A stretch of DNA of 64,000 bases, taken from Pseudomonas sp. 6D_7.1_Bac1 (GTDB lineage Bacteria; Pseudomonadota; Gammaproteobacteria; Pseudomonadales; Pseudomonadaceae). This document shows, in pieces, positions 26,301 to 35,185 of the stretch. The position numbers and the translations under genes are program-made. The notes under the pieces are model-generated. The model was not told where the DNA came from. It was given only the letters and a program-made list of their open reading frames with translations, and did not search any database. Position 1 is the stretch's first letter; the number at the start of each line of letters is the position of its first letter. The stretch is from positions 62,001-126,000 of the forward strand of contig NZ_JANLNW010000034.1 of NCBI RefSeq assembly GCF_025465945.1. The letters are read 5' to 3'.

Positions 26301-28978
26301 CGGCTATTGGCGTCGATGGCGATATCCAGCACCTGCTGGCCGTTGGCATCGATATCCCGTTTGAGCAGGGCGAACTCGCCTTGCAGTTTGAGCATCAGCC
26401 GCCACGGTTCTGTCAGACATTCACGGCGGTGTTCGTTGCTGAAGGCCGACGCGTCGGAGGAGCCAAAGAAAGCCTGGCGAATCAGCTTTTCATACTGTCC
26501 GGCCAGATCAAGCTCAGTCACGAGCTTGCGTAAATAGGCTTGTGTGACGCCGGTTTCGAGTGTTCTGCGTTCTGTCTGGTCATCGGCGCTGATCTGGACT
26601 TGCATGAAGGACAAACGCCACCACAGAGCTTGATCGATATTGCCCAGAGCCAGTTCGATGAGTGACTGCCGGCTCCGGTTTTGACTGGCGATCAGTATAT
26701 TTTCCTGTGGAGTGCCCGGTGCAGCGCCCTCAATGACGACCTTCCTCCAGGTGGTCGAATCGGGCAGATCCAGCATCACCTCAACGCCTTGTTTGAGCGA
26801 GAAGTCCAAACGCAGGCGCGCGTCGATGCGCTTCTTGCAGAAGTCATCGCGAGGCGGCAGGTCGCGTTCGAGCAACTCATGAGAGTGCTTAATGGCTGCG
26901 ACGTAGGTGCTGAACATGTTTTTGAGGCGCGAGCGTTGATCGTTGGACAGGGCTGTGAGCCACTGCGGCAGGCTTTGCGCCAGTGTGCTGCTGTGGTTTT
27001 GCTCGACGATTTGCGCATAGGCCAGCTCCCGGGCCGCCGGTATCGGCACCGTCAGTCGAGCGAGGGTGTGTTCACGCAGTTTTTCCAGTTCCGCCGCACG
27101 CTGTTGGGCACGGGACGGCAGCGGGTTGTCGGCAATCAGTCGGGCGGCCTGCTGTTCACAGGTGTAGAGCTGATTCTGCAGGGCGTATGCGAAGGGGTCG
27201 CTGGTCAGCGCGCTCAGGTGCAGCGCCTGCGCGGTATTATTGGCCGGGAGTTTGAACAGAGTCTGTTCCAGTTCGCGCCTTGAGGCGAAGCGCTGCAAGC
27301 CACCGAAGCGGCCGGGCCAGTACAGTAAAAAGCTATGGGAGGTGTCGGCGTGCAGTGCAGACGGGTGAGTGAACAGCAGAACGCCGTCGAGCTCTTGAGT
27401 CTGTGTGGTTGTGCTGGCATTGGTATCGTCGGTGGCTGACAGCGTCAATCGTGCTGCTACCACGTCCGGATGCGGATCGGTTGGTGTGGGCGTCTCCAGC
27501 AGCGTGTTGAGCATCCGGTGCTCCTGGGCGCTGATCTGGTTCAGGGTCAATTGCAGGTCGGCTTCGCAGCGCAGGCCAGTCAGCCGGGCGTGGTAGAGGG
27601 CGTTGTAGTGCTCATTCGACGTGTGGCGCAGCTCCAGCATCTGCAGCGGGTTGCTGCTGTCCAGCAATGCAGACGCAGCCGTATTGCTCGCTTGCTCCGT
27701 CGCCGTGAGGGCGTCGAGTTGTTGCTTGAGCGTTTGCAGGTGTGGGGCATTCTGGTCGTCCTGATCGTCCTGGCCGAGCAGGGTTTCGATGGCCGTGCGC
27801 TGTTGTGCCAGCGAGCTCATGCGCGTGCCGAAGGGGATATCGGGATTCAGCAGGCCGAACGGGGTGAAGGCATCGCTGGCTTCCCCATCGACGACGACCT
27901 CGGCTGGCAGCGTTGGCGGTTCGGCGAAAACCGGATTTTCGCGACGCTGCCGATCGAGTTGGTCGGCATTGTTCAAGGCATAGGCACTGCGTTCGGCGAT
28001 GTCGCCGCCATTGCCGTTGAATACGCTTTCAATCTGGGCGTTGTGCCGTTGCAAAAGCAATTGTGTGATGCCAGCGTCCAGCGGAGCCCCCTGACGGGTG
28101 TAGTCGATCACGCTGTGGGCGTCGGTCCTGGCGACATGGAAGAGTTGTTGTTGATGTTCAATCAGCCAGCTTTCCATCTCGGTACGCTGAGTGAACATCT
28201 TCAATGCGGGTTGGCTCGCGGGTAGATACAGCAGTTGACTGGCCGGTGGAGCGCCATCGAGGCTGATCACCAGCGCCCCGGCAAGCTCTGCGGTGCTGCC
28301 GTCACTGCGCTTCAAGGCCAACTGCTCGGCATGAATTCGCTGGCCTGCGACCTGGCGTTCTCCTGCCGGTGGATCAATGATCGCCAGCAGCGGTTTCAGC
28401 TGTTCGGCACTCAAGGCGCCCTCGGCGAAGGCCAACTGCCCCGCTGCTTCGAAGTGAGAGCGATACAGCTGGGCTGCCAAATCGTGTCGCGACAACGCAG
28501 TGCCGGGGGCTCGGGCGTTCCAATAGTCGGCCCAGCGCTCCCTGAGAAACGGCTTCAGGTCCAGGGTCTTGAGTTGCTCGAGCAGTTGGACGGTGGGAGT
28601 GGAAAAGAATGGGTGCCCTTGACTGATACCGGTGACCTGGCTGGGTGGCGTCAGTGAGGTATCCAGATTCGGGTGTTGCAGCATAAAGGCGCAGACCTCG
28701 GCCAGGCTGGCTCTGCGTGTTGAGCGGTCTTGCGTGGCAAAAAACAGCAGACCCACCCGGTCGCCGTCCAGGTTCCATCGCTGCTTGAGCAACTGGGTGA
28801 TAGCGGCCCGAACGCCTAGGGTGGCGGTCATGAGTTCGAGCATTCGTTTACGGCTGTCGTGCCAGCGTGTCGATGCCGTCAGGTACAGACCCTCATCCAG
28901 CGTCTGGCTCAGGGTGAGAGGCGCAAGACTGAAATCAGTTATGGCTATGGGGTGTTCATTGTTCTGTCTGTCGATCAT
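23369..28978 (-). CDS. Very large toxin-like protein (dermonecrotic-toxin-domain type)
   Basis: 1869 residues. The N-terminus and overall architecture resemble the big Pseudomonas proteins annotated as dermonecrotic toxin domain-containing; this is recognition of family style, not a computed match. A hydrophobic helix pair (MVPFVGTGIALYDAWGSANLAVAAFL, shown here in two parts: MVPFVGTGIALY and SANLAVAAFL, ~1060-1095) may insert into a membrane. It is followed by a segment with YRNVYRHADGDFMI (~1180-1195), then a long helical, coiled-coil-rich stretch (~1290-1560). The C-terminal ~300 residues (EARKRLGAVAAYKSKVEGYA onward) look like a separate domain. No signal peptide is visible, so delivery would need a specialised secretion route. 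The 643-aa gene follows 276 bases downstream. No immunity gene is recognisable. Confidence 0.75.
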   Translation of the reverse strand: MIDRQNNEHPIAITDFSLAPLTLSQTLDEGLYLTASTRWHDSRKRMLELMTATLGVRAAITQLLKQRWNLDGDRVGLLFFATQDRSTRRASLAEVCAFMLQHPNLDTSLTPPSQVTGISQGHPFFSTPTVQLLEQLKTLDLKPFLRERWADYWNARAPGTALSRHDLAAQLYRSHFEAAGQLAFAEGALSAEQLKPLLAIIDPPAGERQVAGQRIHAEQLALKRSDGSTAELAGALVISLDGAPPASQLLYLPASQPALKMFTQRTEMESWLIEHQQQLFHVARTDAHSVIDYTRQGAPLDAGITQLLLQRHNAQIESVFNGNGGDIAERSAYALNNADQLDRQRRENPVFAEPPTLPAEVVVDGEASDAFTPFGLLNPDIPFGTRMSSLAQQRTAIETLLGQDDQDDQNAPHLQTLKQQLDALTATEQASNTAASALLDSSNPLQMLELRHTSNEHYNALYHARLTGLRCEADLQLTLNQISAQEHRMLNTLLETPTPTDPHPDVVAARLTLSATDDTNASTTTQTQELDGVLLFTHPSALHADTSHSFLLYWPGRFGGLQRFASRRELEQTLFKLPANNTAQALHLSALTSDPFAYALQNQLYTCEQQAARLIADNPLPSRAQQRAAELEKLREHTLARLTVPIPAARELAYAQIVEQNHSSTLAQSLPQWLTALSNDQRSRLKNMFSTYVAAIKHSHELLERDLPPRDDFCKKRIDARLRLDFSLKQGVEVMLDLPDSTTWRKVVIEGAAPGTPQENILIASQNRSRQSLIELALGNIDQALWWRLSFMQVQISADDQTERRTLETGVTQAYLRKLVTELDLAGQYEKLIRQAFFGSSDASAFSNEHRRECLTEPWRLMLKLQGEFALLKRDIDANGQQVLDIAIDANSREAYEANGKCIVLLPAHLNVGGADTDNEGPSTLTGVTFIEEQISGLTLLYLPDSPDGLFLRQYDNLEQARRSLFNLCLSTTMVNYLAGRALKGDFASHVSRINQAQLKNFDALIGTGLAWPATTSLAAHLLDVHMGRLLEAHRSTSRSNDALYLEHCALKSGAMFNYLKMALGMVPFVGTGIALYDAWGSANLAVAAFLRGDVGHGLAEVESVLLSLIDATMDILPGAVATPSAARALTRQRQWGALAKRAGALQTSSRRQALRTVERFAGYEYQHEISLTGLQPETQGIYRNVYRHADGDFMISQGRIYQIELSDQPARWRLSGTRTCTYKQPIALDEAGNWNTHYAVYGTLIEGGGAGGGAVLGHLADGMDPIWPAAIRRWLPRWWTDRTLRRQLTLTNTVDAYTRRLETQTRSTNIILERYYNSDQSQGKALQASLDAACVNDIDIAQSHYQNLEELLPLSHGRKRNQIEDLKSRSAWVVVDRTLRRFSVARERLLEHLDQIDNLIARSDTTPIEELGTHLRLLEQRKQVRKAVLREFDNAYDAADQVSFWNRRITNRVQKSKVAADVAKLTESFNEANRYYLKTAHILEIISRYDAVEDMSWVYFHVQLKQARIKVGRALFTQHNLAQVRASMTQRNKVLEDCLTLYAEFRRHLNAWTLGYPQHLDLEQITPFLDHLAKVEDFARHAIKSRASVAPTEGGTGKKLFETEDNQLLIGVESIDANTQQKRFTIEGIDGHTETWLPRSSGKYHLSEPSAPSQPPQQTDIQPLLAEARKRLGAVAAYKSKVEGYARQDMLPVDLEHMMSSEAAELSMRAQAIERLSPTDPVVLQLGEQARELARSGRTLRIDQSMKSKTPTEGYLDYLLEQQVVDIRKEGGLRDLGKRPDGRRDFLQEYEVRDLTHQPAQTLWYAHFHYTSAKPAFNDFVKGHLKLPEQRNLGLQWQQAQASSGAQVESIWRGDIGKPLGIKHFSQL

Positions 28979-29197
28979 GGCTACTTGACTCTAGGTGTTG
29001 GAGGATCTGCCCTCGTCGATATCGCAGCCATTGGATGTGATTTGCCATTTCGTCTGGCGCTACATAGTTACCGCATCGACGCTACCGCATCGACCGCTGA
29101 GCGGCATTCATCAAACTGTCACGCAACTGTGGCAGCGCGCTTGATCAAAGTTCATCAGACTCGCGCTCTACTGGGGTTCTGCGTTTCGGTGTTTTTC
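28979..29197. other. Divergent intergenic region, no gene seen
   Basis: 219 bp between the toxin-like gene (minus) and the alpha/beta hydrolase gene (plus). It has a short direct repeat of ACCGCATCGACGCT/ACCGCATCGACCGC at about 29070-29098. No clear promoter elements could be identified. Confidence 0.4.
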
Positions 29198-30232
29198 ATG
29201 CGGGTACGATTTTTTTCAACTGCGGTTTTTCTGGCCGCGCTGCTGTTCGGCTTACCGTCTTTGGCGGCGTCGCGCTGCGATGTCAATGTTCCGACCGAGC
29301 GGGTCGATCTGCCACAGGTGAGCCTGGCGTACCAGAGCATCGGTCGCGCGTCCGATCCTGCGTTGCTGCTGGTGATGGGCCTGGGTGGCCAGTTGATTCA
29401 CTGGCCGGACGAGGTGGTGGTGGCGCTGTGCGAGCAGGGTTTCCGGGTGATTCGCTATGACAACCGCGATGTCGGGCTGTCGACCTGGCGTCAGGCTCCG
29501 GCCAACGCCAACCTGACCTTTGAGGTGCTGCGCTACAAACTCGGATTGCCGGTGGCGGCGCCGTACAGCCTGACCGATATGGCGGACGACGCGCTGGGCC
29601 TGATGGATGCGCTGCACGTGGAGCAATTCCATGTGCTGGGCGCGAGCATGGGCGGGATGATTGCCCAGCACATGGCGGCCATGGCGCCGCAGCGGGTCGA
29701 GAGCCTGACGCTGATCATGACCAGTTCCGGCGCTGAAGGGCTACCGGCGCCGAACGCGGCGCTGGTGCAATTGCTCTCACGGCGCAGTGCGCCGAACCGC
29801 GAGGTGGCGCTGGAGCAACAGGCTGATCTGCTGGCGGCGCTGGGCAGCCCGCAGGTGCGCGATGATCGCCAGGTGCTGTTGCATCAGGCGGCGGTGGCGT
29901 ACGACCGGGCGTTCAACCCCGACGGCGTGAAACGCCAGATCATGGCGATCCTCGCCGAACCGAGCCGGGTGGCGTTGCTCAACCAGCTAAGGGTGCCGAC
30001 CCTGGTGGTGCACGGCACCGCCGATCCGTTGTTGCCGGTGATGCATGGGATTCACCTGGCGGCGCATATCCAGGGCAGTCAGTTGAAGCTGATTCCGGGG
30101 CTGGCCCATCGTTTTCAGGAAGCGTTCAAGGCGCCGTTACTGGCGGCAGTGTTGCCGTACCTGCAATCCCATCGAGAAGACACCTCGCATTGGGCGCAGA
30201 TCGATCCGGTGGCGGCACCGAATCTGCTTTGA
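29198..30232 (+). CDS. Alpha/beta hydrolase with signal peptide
   Basis: 344 residues from the ATG at 29198. The frame is open far upstream, but only this start gives a proper signal peptide ([20 protein letters not shown], cleavage after LAA). The fold is visible as the oxyanion strand LLVMGLGGQ, the [10 protein letters not shown] loop, the nucleophile elbow GASMGG (Ser), the acid in HGTADPLLP and the His in GLAHRF. So the Ser-Asp-His triad is complete. It probably acts in the periplasm or is secreted; the substrate is unknown. It stands apart from the lipoprotein genes by 144 bp. Confidence 0.85.
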   Translation: MRVRFFSTAVFLAALLFGLPSLAASRCDVNVPTERVDLPQVSLAYQSIGRASDPALLLVMGLGGQLIHWPDEVVVALCEQGFRVIRYDNRDVGLSTWRQAPANANLTFEVLRYKLGLPVAAPYSLTDMADDALGLMDALHVEQFHVLGASMGGMIAQHMAAMAPQRVESLTLIMTSSGAEGLPAPNAALVQLLSRRSAPNREVALEQQADLLAALGSPQVRDDRQVLLHQAAVAYDRAFNPDGVKRQIMAILAEPSRVALLNQLRVPTLVVHGTADPLLPVMHGIHLAAHIQGSQLKLIPGLAHRFQEAFKAPLLAAVLPYLQSHREDTSHWAQIDPVAAPNLL

Positions 30233-30376
30233 GCAGACGGTGTATCGTTCGAACTTTCCGGCGTGTCCGGCCCATGGAGAGTGGGTTAGTTCAAAAAAAG
30301 TATCAATGTGCCACTATGGTTTTCGCCGGTGCTGCCGACATAGGCAGCGTCGTTCTAAAACATAGGGATTTGATCC

Positions 30377-31072
30377 ATGGCATTTCACGTTCTACGTACT
30401 TGGGCAGCACTGACGTTGCTCGCCTGTCTGACCCTCACCGGTTGCGCCCACGTACAGCCTCCAGTACCGCTGGACAACCAGTTCTGGGGTGCCAAAGAGC
30501 CGACCATCGGCGTGGCGATCACCGTGGTGCCAGAGCCGGTGCTGGCGTTGACCGGCAATCAGGGGCTTCTCGATTACGCCATCAACAAAGGCGTTAACAG
30601 CAAGCTCAGTGACAACGTCGAAAAATGGCAAGTGCGCGACCTCAACACCTTGCCGGATGTGATCGTCGCCAAGTTGCAGGCCAAGGGCTACAAGGCCAAG
30701 CGGATCAACGAGCCGGTCGACCTGAAGATTTACAAGGAAACCAGTTTCCGCGAAGGCTACATGACCCGGGACATGACCCCGGTCAAGGCCACCTACGGCG
30801 TCGATCGTCTGTTGCTGGTGAATGTCTACGCCACCGGTGCCACCCGCAGCTACTACAGCGTCGTGCCAACCAGCGTACCGATGGCGCAGGTGGGCGGGCA
30901 GGGCATGGTGATCGATCTGGCGGACAACAAGCTGCTGTGGTTCAAACCCTTTGTCGCTGTGCAAGCGGCCCAGGGCGAGTGGGATGAGCCGACCTACGCC
31001 AACCTGTCCAACGCCTTCTACCAGGCCGTGGACAATAGCCGTCAACAAATGATCACCCCGTTCGCGCAATGA
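30377..31072 (+). CDS. Putative outer-membrane or periplasmic lipoprotein
   Basis: 231 residues. The signal sequence ends in a lipobox LTGC (Cys at about residue 23), so it should be lipid-modified. The mature protein contains KLQAKGYKAKRINEPVDL and a C-terminal half with YYSVVPTSVPMAQVGGQG. I do not recognise a functional domain. Its stop overlaps the start of the next lipoprotein gene (ATGA), so the two are translationally coupled and probably work together at the cell envelope. The 144-bp upstream gap has no obvious promoter match. Confidence 0.8.
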   Translation: MAFHVLRTWAALTLLACLTLTGCAHVQPPVPLDNQFWGAKEPTIGVAITVVPEPVLALTGNQGLLDYAINKGVNSKLSDNVEKWQVRDLNTLPDVIVAKLQAKGYKAKRINEPVDLKIYKETSFREGYMTRDMTPVKATYGVDRLLLVNVYATGATRSYYSVVPTSVPMAQVGGQGMVIDLADNKLLWFKPFVAVQAAQGEWDEPTYANLSNAFYQAVDNSRQQMITPFAQ

Positions 31073-31977
31073 AGCATCCGAGCGTGGCGGCCAGTGCGCT
31101 GGCCCTGCTGATGCTGGTTGGTTGTGCGCAGAAACCGGGCCCCGAGGCGGGTTTCAAGGATCAGGGTGCGTTGCCCTACGTCCAGGCCCACGGGCTCAAG
31201 GTCGATGTGCAACTGCCGACTGCGTTTGTCGGTGCCAGCACCGTGATTGACTCCAAGGCCGCCCTGAAGGCCGCGTCCTCAAGCCAAAACTTGCTGCGCA
31301 ACTCCGGCAACACTGCCGGGCTTGCCGGTTTGTTGGTCGCCAGCCTGATCAACACCCAGGTGGGCAGCGGCAGCTTGCAGCGCGACGCGGAAAAAACCGC
31401 ACTCAACGATTCACTACCGATGGCCGACTTGCTCGCCGGCGTCCCGTTGCAGGAGCGTCTGCAACAGCGCTATCAGCAGGCGTCCCAAGTGGCCGGGCTC
31501 AAGCAGGGAGAGGGGCAGGTCACTGCTCGCTTGTTGATCGAACCCAAACTGATGCTCGGCCCGGATCGCAGCAGTTTTGTGCTGATCAATCAGGTGCAGG
31601 TCCAGGACATTGCGGGTTCGGCGCTGTATCGCATGCGAATCGAAGTGGTCAGCCAACCGATCCGGCGCTGCGGCAGCCAGTGCATTGATGACGGCAATCT
31701 TGAGCTGGCAAAGGTCACGGCAGTGCTCGACGAATGCATCGACGAGTCCATGCGTGTTCTGGCCACCGACCTGATGCAGCCGACACCGCCCGCAGCGGCC
31801 CAGGAAACCTTGCGTTATGTGCTCGATGGCCAACGAGTGGTCGAGCGCGGTTATCAACTGGCTAACAACGGTGGCTATTGGCGTTATCGCAATCTCTACG
31901 GTGCGGTGAAGTCGGTGCCGGTGCCGTTTGAAGATGCGTTGACACACGTACAGTTGCAGAAGGTTTACGGGCAGTAG
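31069..31977 (+). CDS. Putative lipoprotein, coupled to preceding lipoprotein
   Basis: 302 residues with a short signal sequence and lipobox LVGC (Cys near residue 19). A Gly/Ala-rich segment (SGNTAGLAGLLVASLINTQVGSG, quoted here only as its core GLAGLLVASLI, ~85-95) could be membrane-interacting. Four further Cys occur as RRCGSQCIDD and LDECID. No domain recognised. It is co-transcribed with the lipoprotein gene at 30377. A short hairpin (31992-32008) follows the stop and separates it from the convergent response regulator gene. Confidence 0.8.
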   Translation: MKHPSVAASALALLMLVGCAQKPGPEAGFKDQGALPYVQAHGLKVDVQLPTAFVGASTVIDSKAALKAASSSQNLLRNSGNTAGLAGLLVASLINTQVGSGSLQRDAEKTALNDSLPMADLLAGVPLQERLQQRYQQASQVAGLKQGEGQVTARLLIEPKLMLGPDRSSFVLINQVQVQDIAGSALYRMRIEVVSQPIRRCGSQCIDDGNLELAKVTAVLDECIDESMRVLATDLMQPTPPAAAQETLRYVLDGQRVVERGYQLANNGGYWRYRNLYGAVKSVPVPFEDALTHVQLQKVYGQ

Positions 31978-31991
31978 CCCGACAGATCGCT

Positions 31992-32008
31992 CCCACGCTA
32001 CGCGTGGG
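31992..32008. terminator. Short hairpin between convergent genes
   Basis: CCCACGC / GCGTGGG with a 3-base loop, within a GATCGCTCCCACGCTACGCG context that resembles a common Pseudomonas intergenic repeat. It lies in the 39-bp gap between convergent stops. Confidence 0.5.
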
Positions 32009-32016
32009 GATGCTCC

Positions 32017-33414
32017 TCAGCGCACGATCTTGTCCACATGAATCCCCAGTTTCTTCAGCCGATACCAGAAGCTGCGCTCGGAGATGCCGATCAGTTGCGC
32101 GGCGGCGGCTTGCACGCCATTGCTTTGTTGCAGGGCCGCCAGGATGTAGTTCCTTTCGACTTCGGCCAGTGCGGCATCGAGGTCGGACGGTACACCCGTA
32201 CCTTCGCTGAGGATCGCGCTGGCGCCATCGCCGGCGTGCCTTGAGGCGAACAGATAGGCTGGCAGATCGTCTTCCTCGATCACCGCACCCGAGGCCACGA
32301 TGGTGGCTCGTTCAACGCAGTTTTGCAGTTCGCGGATGTTCCCCGGCCACGAATAATGGGTCATGGCTTGCAGGGCTTGCGGGCTGAAACCGTTAATGCG
32401 TTTGCCGGCGGTGGCGCCCATGGTGTGCGCAAAGTGCCGGGCCAATGGCGCGATGTCTTCGACCCGTTCACGCAGGGCGGGCAGGGGGATCGGGAACACG
32501 TTGAGGCGGTAGTAAAGGTCTTCGCGAAACTCTTTGTTGGCCACCGCTTCCAGCAGGTTCTTGTTGGTGGCGGCGATCACTCGCACATCGACTTTGCGCT
32601 CGCGGGGGTCGCCCACCGGCTCGATCACTCGCTCCTGCAAGGCCCGAAGGATTTTTGCCTGCAAGGCCAGCGGCATGTCGCCGACTTCATCGAGAAACAG
32701 CGTGCCCTTGTCGGCCTGCATGAAGCGCCCGACCCGGTCGGCCACGGCTCCGGTGAATGCGCCTTTGCGATGGCCAAACATTTCACTTTCCAGCAACCCT
32801 TCGGGGATTGCCGCGCAGTTCACGGCGACGAAGGGTTTTTCGGCGCGGTTGCCGTGCTTGTGGATGGCCCGTGCGACCATTTCCTTGCCAGTGCCGCTTT
32901 CGCCGGTGAGCAGGATGGTCGCGTTGCTTTCGCGCACCGAATCCACCGCCTGCAGCACTCGGCGGAAGGTCGGACTGTCGCCCACCAGACTGTCGATCTG
33001 CGCGTGCTCGTCAAGCTCGGCGCGCATGCGCTGGTTTTCTTTGAGGATCTCGCGAAACTGCAGGGCCTTGCTGACGGTGATGTCCAGCTCGTCGATGTCG
33101 AACGGCTTGGCGATGTAATCGAAGGCACCGTTGCGCATCGACTGCACGGCGTTCTTCACCGTGCTGTAGGCGGTCATGACGATCACTGGCAGTTGCGGGT
33201 AGCGCACTTTGACTTCCGCGAGCAACTGCGGGCCATCCATGCCGGGCATGCGCCAGTCGCTGATCACCAGGTCAATGTCTTCCTGTTCCAGCACCTTGAG
33301 CGCGTGCAGGCCATTACTGGCGGTGAACACCTGGAGGTCGTTCTGGCTCAGGGCCGACGCCAACAAGTCGCAGAGCTTGGGCTCGTCATCGACTACCAGA
33401 ATGTTATGCGTCAT
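32017..33414 (-). CDS. NtrC-type sigma-54-dependent response regulator
   Basis: 465 residues from the ATG at 33414; the frame is open upstream, but only inside the kinase gene. The receiver (1-120) has ILVVDDEPKL, phospho-Asp in ISDWRMPGMDG, and Lys in YIAKPFD. The AAA+ domain (~145-380) has Walker A GESGTGKE, the sigma-54 contact loop GAFTGA and Walker B GTLFLDEVGD. A Fis-type helix-turn-helix ends the protein (VQAAAAQLIGISERSFWYRL). So it activates sigma-54 promoters when phosphorylated. It overlaps the kinase gene by 11 bases and is the last gene of the six-gene operon, whose own promoter is of the sigma-54 type. The sequence reminds me of P. aeruginosa MifR, which I cannot confirm. Confidence 0.92.
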   Translation of the reverse strand: MTHNILVVDDEPKLCDLLASALSQNDLQVFTASNGLHALKVLEQEDIDLVISDWRMPGMDGPQLLAEVKVRYPQLPVIVMTAYSTVKNAVQSMRNGAFDYIAKPFDIDELDITVSKALQFREILKENQRMRAELDEHAQIDSLVGDSPTFRRVLQAVDSVRESNATILLTGESGTGKEMVARAIHKHGNRAEKPFVAVNCAAIPEGLLESEMFGHRKGAFTGAVADRVGRFMQADKGTLFLDEVGDMPLALQAKILRALQERVIEPVGDPRERKVDVRVIAATNKNLLEAVANKEFREDLYYRLNVFPIPLPALRERVEDIAPLARHFAHTMGATAGKRINGFSPQALQAMTHYSWPGNIRELQNCVERATIVASGAVIEEDDLPAYLFASRHAGDGASAILSEGTGVPSDLDAALAEVERNYILAALQQSNGVQAAAAQLIGISERSFWYRLKKLGIHVDKIVR

Positions 33415-35185
33415 CACTGTCCTCGTCGTCGCTGTCGTCGTCTTCACCGTTGGCTGGAATGTACAGGCTGAAGGTGGAGCCGGCATCTTTTTCGCTGACG
33501 CATTCGACCCGTCCGTCATGGTTTTCCATGATCGAGAAGACTTTTGCCAGCCCAAGACCGGTGCCAGAGGCCTTGGTGGTGACGAACGGTGTAAAGATCC
33601 GTTCGAGCATGTCGGGTTCGATACCCTGGCCGGTGTCGGAAACACTGATGATGGTGTAGTGCTTGTCGCTGGCAATGCCCAGCGTCAGGCGCCCGCCCTC
33701 GGGCATCGCGTCAATGGCATTGAGCACCAGGTTCAGGCAGGCCTGTTTGAGTTGCCGGGCGTCGGCGTACATGGTCGCGGCTGGCGCGTTGTCTTCGATC
33801 CGGGCGTCGATGTTATGAGTCGCCAGTTCCGGGGCGCAGAATCCGATCAGTTCATCGACCAGCGGTCGCACCAGTTGGGTGGAACGCATGGGCGCGCTGG
33901 GCTTGGCAAAGTCGAGGAATTCGGTGATCAGGTCGTTGATCCGGCTGACCTCGCTGACCACGTATTCCAGATGGCGTTTGTCGGTCTCGGGCAGGTCGGC
34001 GCGACGGTGCAGCAACTGGGTCGCGGTTTTGATGATGCCCAGCGGGTTGCGGATTTCATGAGCCAGGCCCATGGCCACTTCACCGAGCGCGTGCAATCGA
34101 TCGCGACGGCGCAGTTGCGATTCGAGATGTTGCAACTCGCCAAGGCGTTCGGTCATGTGGTTGAAGGTGCTGCTCAGTTCGGCCAGTTCATCGCTGCCGG
34201 TGACCGGTATCCGCTGGCGATAATCACCGTCGATCACCGCGCGTACGCCTTTGGAGAGATTGCGCAAGGGTTGGGTCAGGCGTTGCGAGACCAGCCAGCC
34301 GACGCACAGGGACAGGGCCGAACCCAGCAGGAAGATCGCCAGGAACAGGTTGGTCTGGTTGACCAGCCCCACCAGGCTGCTGTGGCGCAGCAAGCCGCTG
34401 AAAATGACCCCTTGCAGCTCACCGCTGTTGTTGAGGATCGGCCGGTAGAGCCCGCTGTAGCGGTTGGTAAATTGCTCGATGGGCTGCTTGGTCTGTTTCA
34501 GTGCTTCTTCGATATTGTCAGGCAGGTGAGTCGGACGATCCTCGAAGCGTTGGCTGGAGAAAATCTCGGTGAAGGTATCGCCGTTGGCCAGGTACAGACG
34601 CAAGTCCAGGGAGTGGACATCGGCAACGCTGGTCAGGAAGCTGGAGTCCAGATAGGTCGCTATCAGCATCTGGTAGTCCACGCCATCGAGCGTGGTGCGG
34701 AAGGTCGAGACCACCGTACCGGTCGAGACCCCGCCCATTTTAATCGTCTGCAGCACCGCATTGGGGGCGGTGCTGATTTGCTCGACGATGTTTTCGTCTG
34801 CCGTGCTGAACACGATTTTCTTGTCGCTGATTCGAATCAGCGCCACCAGGTCGATGCCCATGGCATCGGCGATTTCGGTGGTCATTTTGTCGTGCCTGGC
34901 GGCCTTACGGTCAGTCGGTGGCCGGGTAAAACGCAGGAACAAACGTGCGATCCTTGCGTTGTCGCGCACGATCTCGCCGATTTCGTCCTCGACGATCTTG
35001 GTCGACTCCTGCAGCCAGATCCGCACGTTACTGTCGAAAATCTGCGACAGCGTGGTGGCTGCAAGTTCGGCGGCAATCATGGTCGGGATCACACTGACCA
35101 GCCAGAACGCCAGTACCAGCTTGCGTTGGACACTCCAGCGGGAGATGGCGAAGGGCAGGGCTTTACGGCGTCGGTCTTTGTTCAT
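33404..35185 (-). CDS. Membrane sensor histidine kinase, partner of the NtrC-type regulator
   Basis: 593 residues. TM1 is at ~25-45, a periplasmic region of ~230 residues (Cache-like by length) follows, and TM2 (TNLFLAIFLLGSALSLCVGW) is near 285. Then come a HAMP domain (RLTQPLRNLSKGVRAVIDGD), the HisKA site GLAHEIRNPLG and an ATPase domain (LNLVLNAIDAMPEGG, DTGQGIEPD, GTGLGLAKVFSI). It ends in an acidic tail (EDDDSDDEDSDDA). It shares one base with the upstream GNAT-like gene and overlaps the regulator gene downstream. It may correspond to MifS of P. aeruginosa, but the operon context here, behind four enzyme genes, is what suggests that its ligand is related to that pathway. Confidence 0.9.
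   Translation of the reverse strand: MNKDRRRKALPFAISRWSVQRKLVLAFWLVSVIPTMIAAELAATTLSQIFDSNVRIWLQESTKIVEDEIGEIVRDNARIARLFLRFTRPPTDRKAARHDKMTTEIADAMGIDLVALIRISDKKIVFSTADENIVEQISTAPNAVLQTIKMGGVSTGTVVSTFRTTLDGVDYQMLIATYLDSSFLTSVADVHSLDLRLYLANGDTFTEIFSSQRFEDRPTHLPDNIEEALKQTKQPIEQFTNRYSGLYRPILNNSGELQGVIFSGLLRHSSLVGLVNQTNLFLAIFLLGSALSLCVGWLVSQRLTQPLRNLSKGVRAVIDGDYRQRIPVTGSDELAELSSTFNHMTERLGELQHLESQLRRRDRLHALGEVAMGLAHEIRNPLGIIKTATQLLHRRADLPETDKRHLEYVVSEVSRINDLITEFLDFAKPSAPMRSTQLVRPLVDELIGFCAPELATHNIDARIEDNAPAATMYADARQLKQACLNLVLNAIDAMPEGGRLTLGIASDKHYTIISVSDTGQGIEPDMLERIFTPFVTTKASGTGLGLAKVFSIMENHDGRVECVSEKDAGSTFSLYIPANGEDDDSDDEDSDDA

Noticed and set aside
23369..28978. Rhs or TcdA-type insecticidal toxin assignment
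   Set aside because: No YD repeats, no RHS core motif and no TcA-type segments are visible; only the broader toxin-like architecture is supported.
32017..35185. Naming the two-component pair mifR/mifS
   Set aside because: The similarity is from memory only, and the enzyme-operon context is not one I can tie to MifSR, so symbols were left out.
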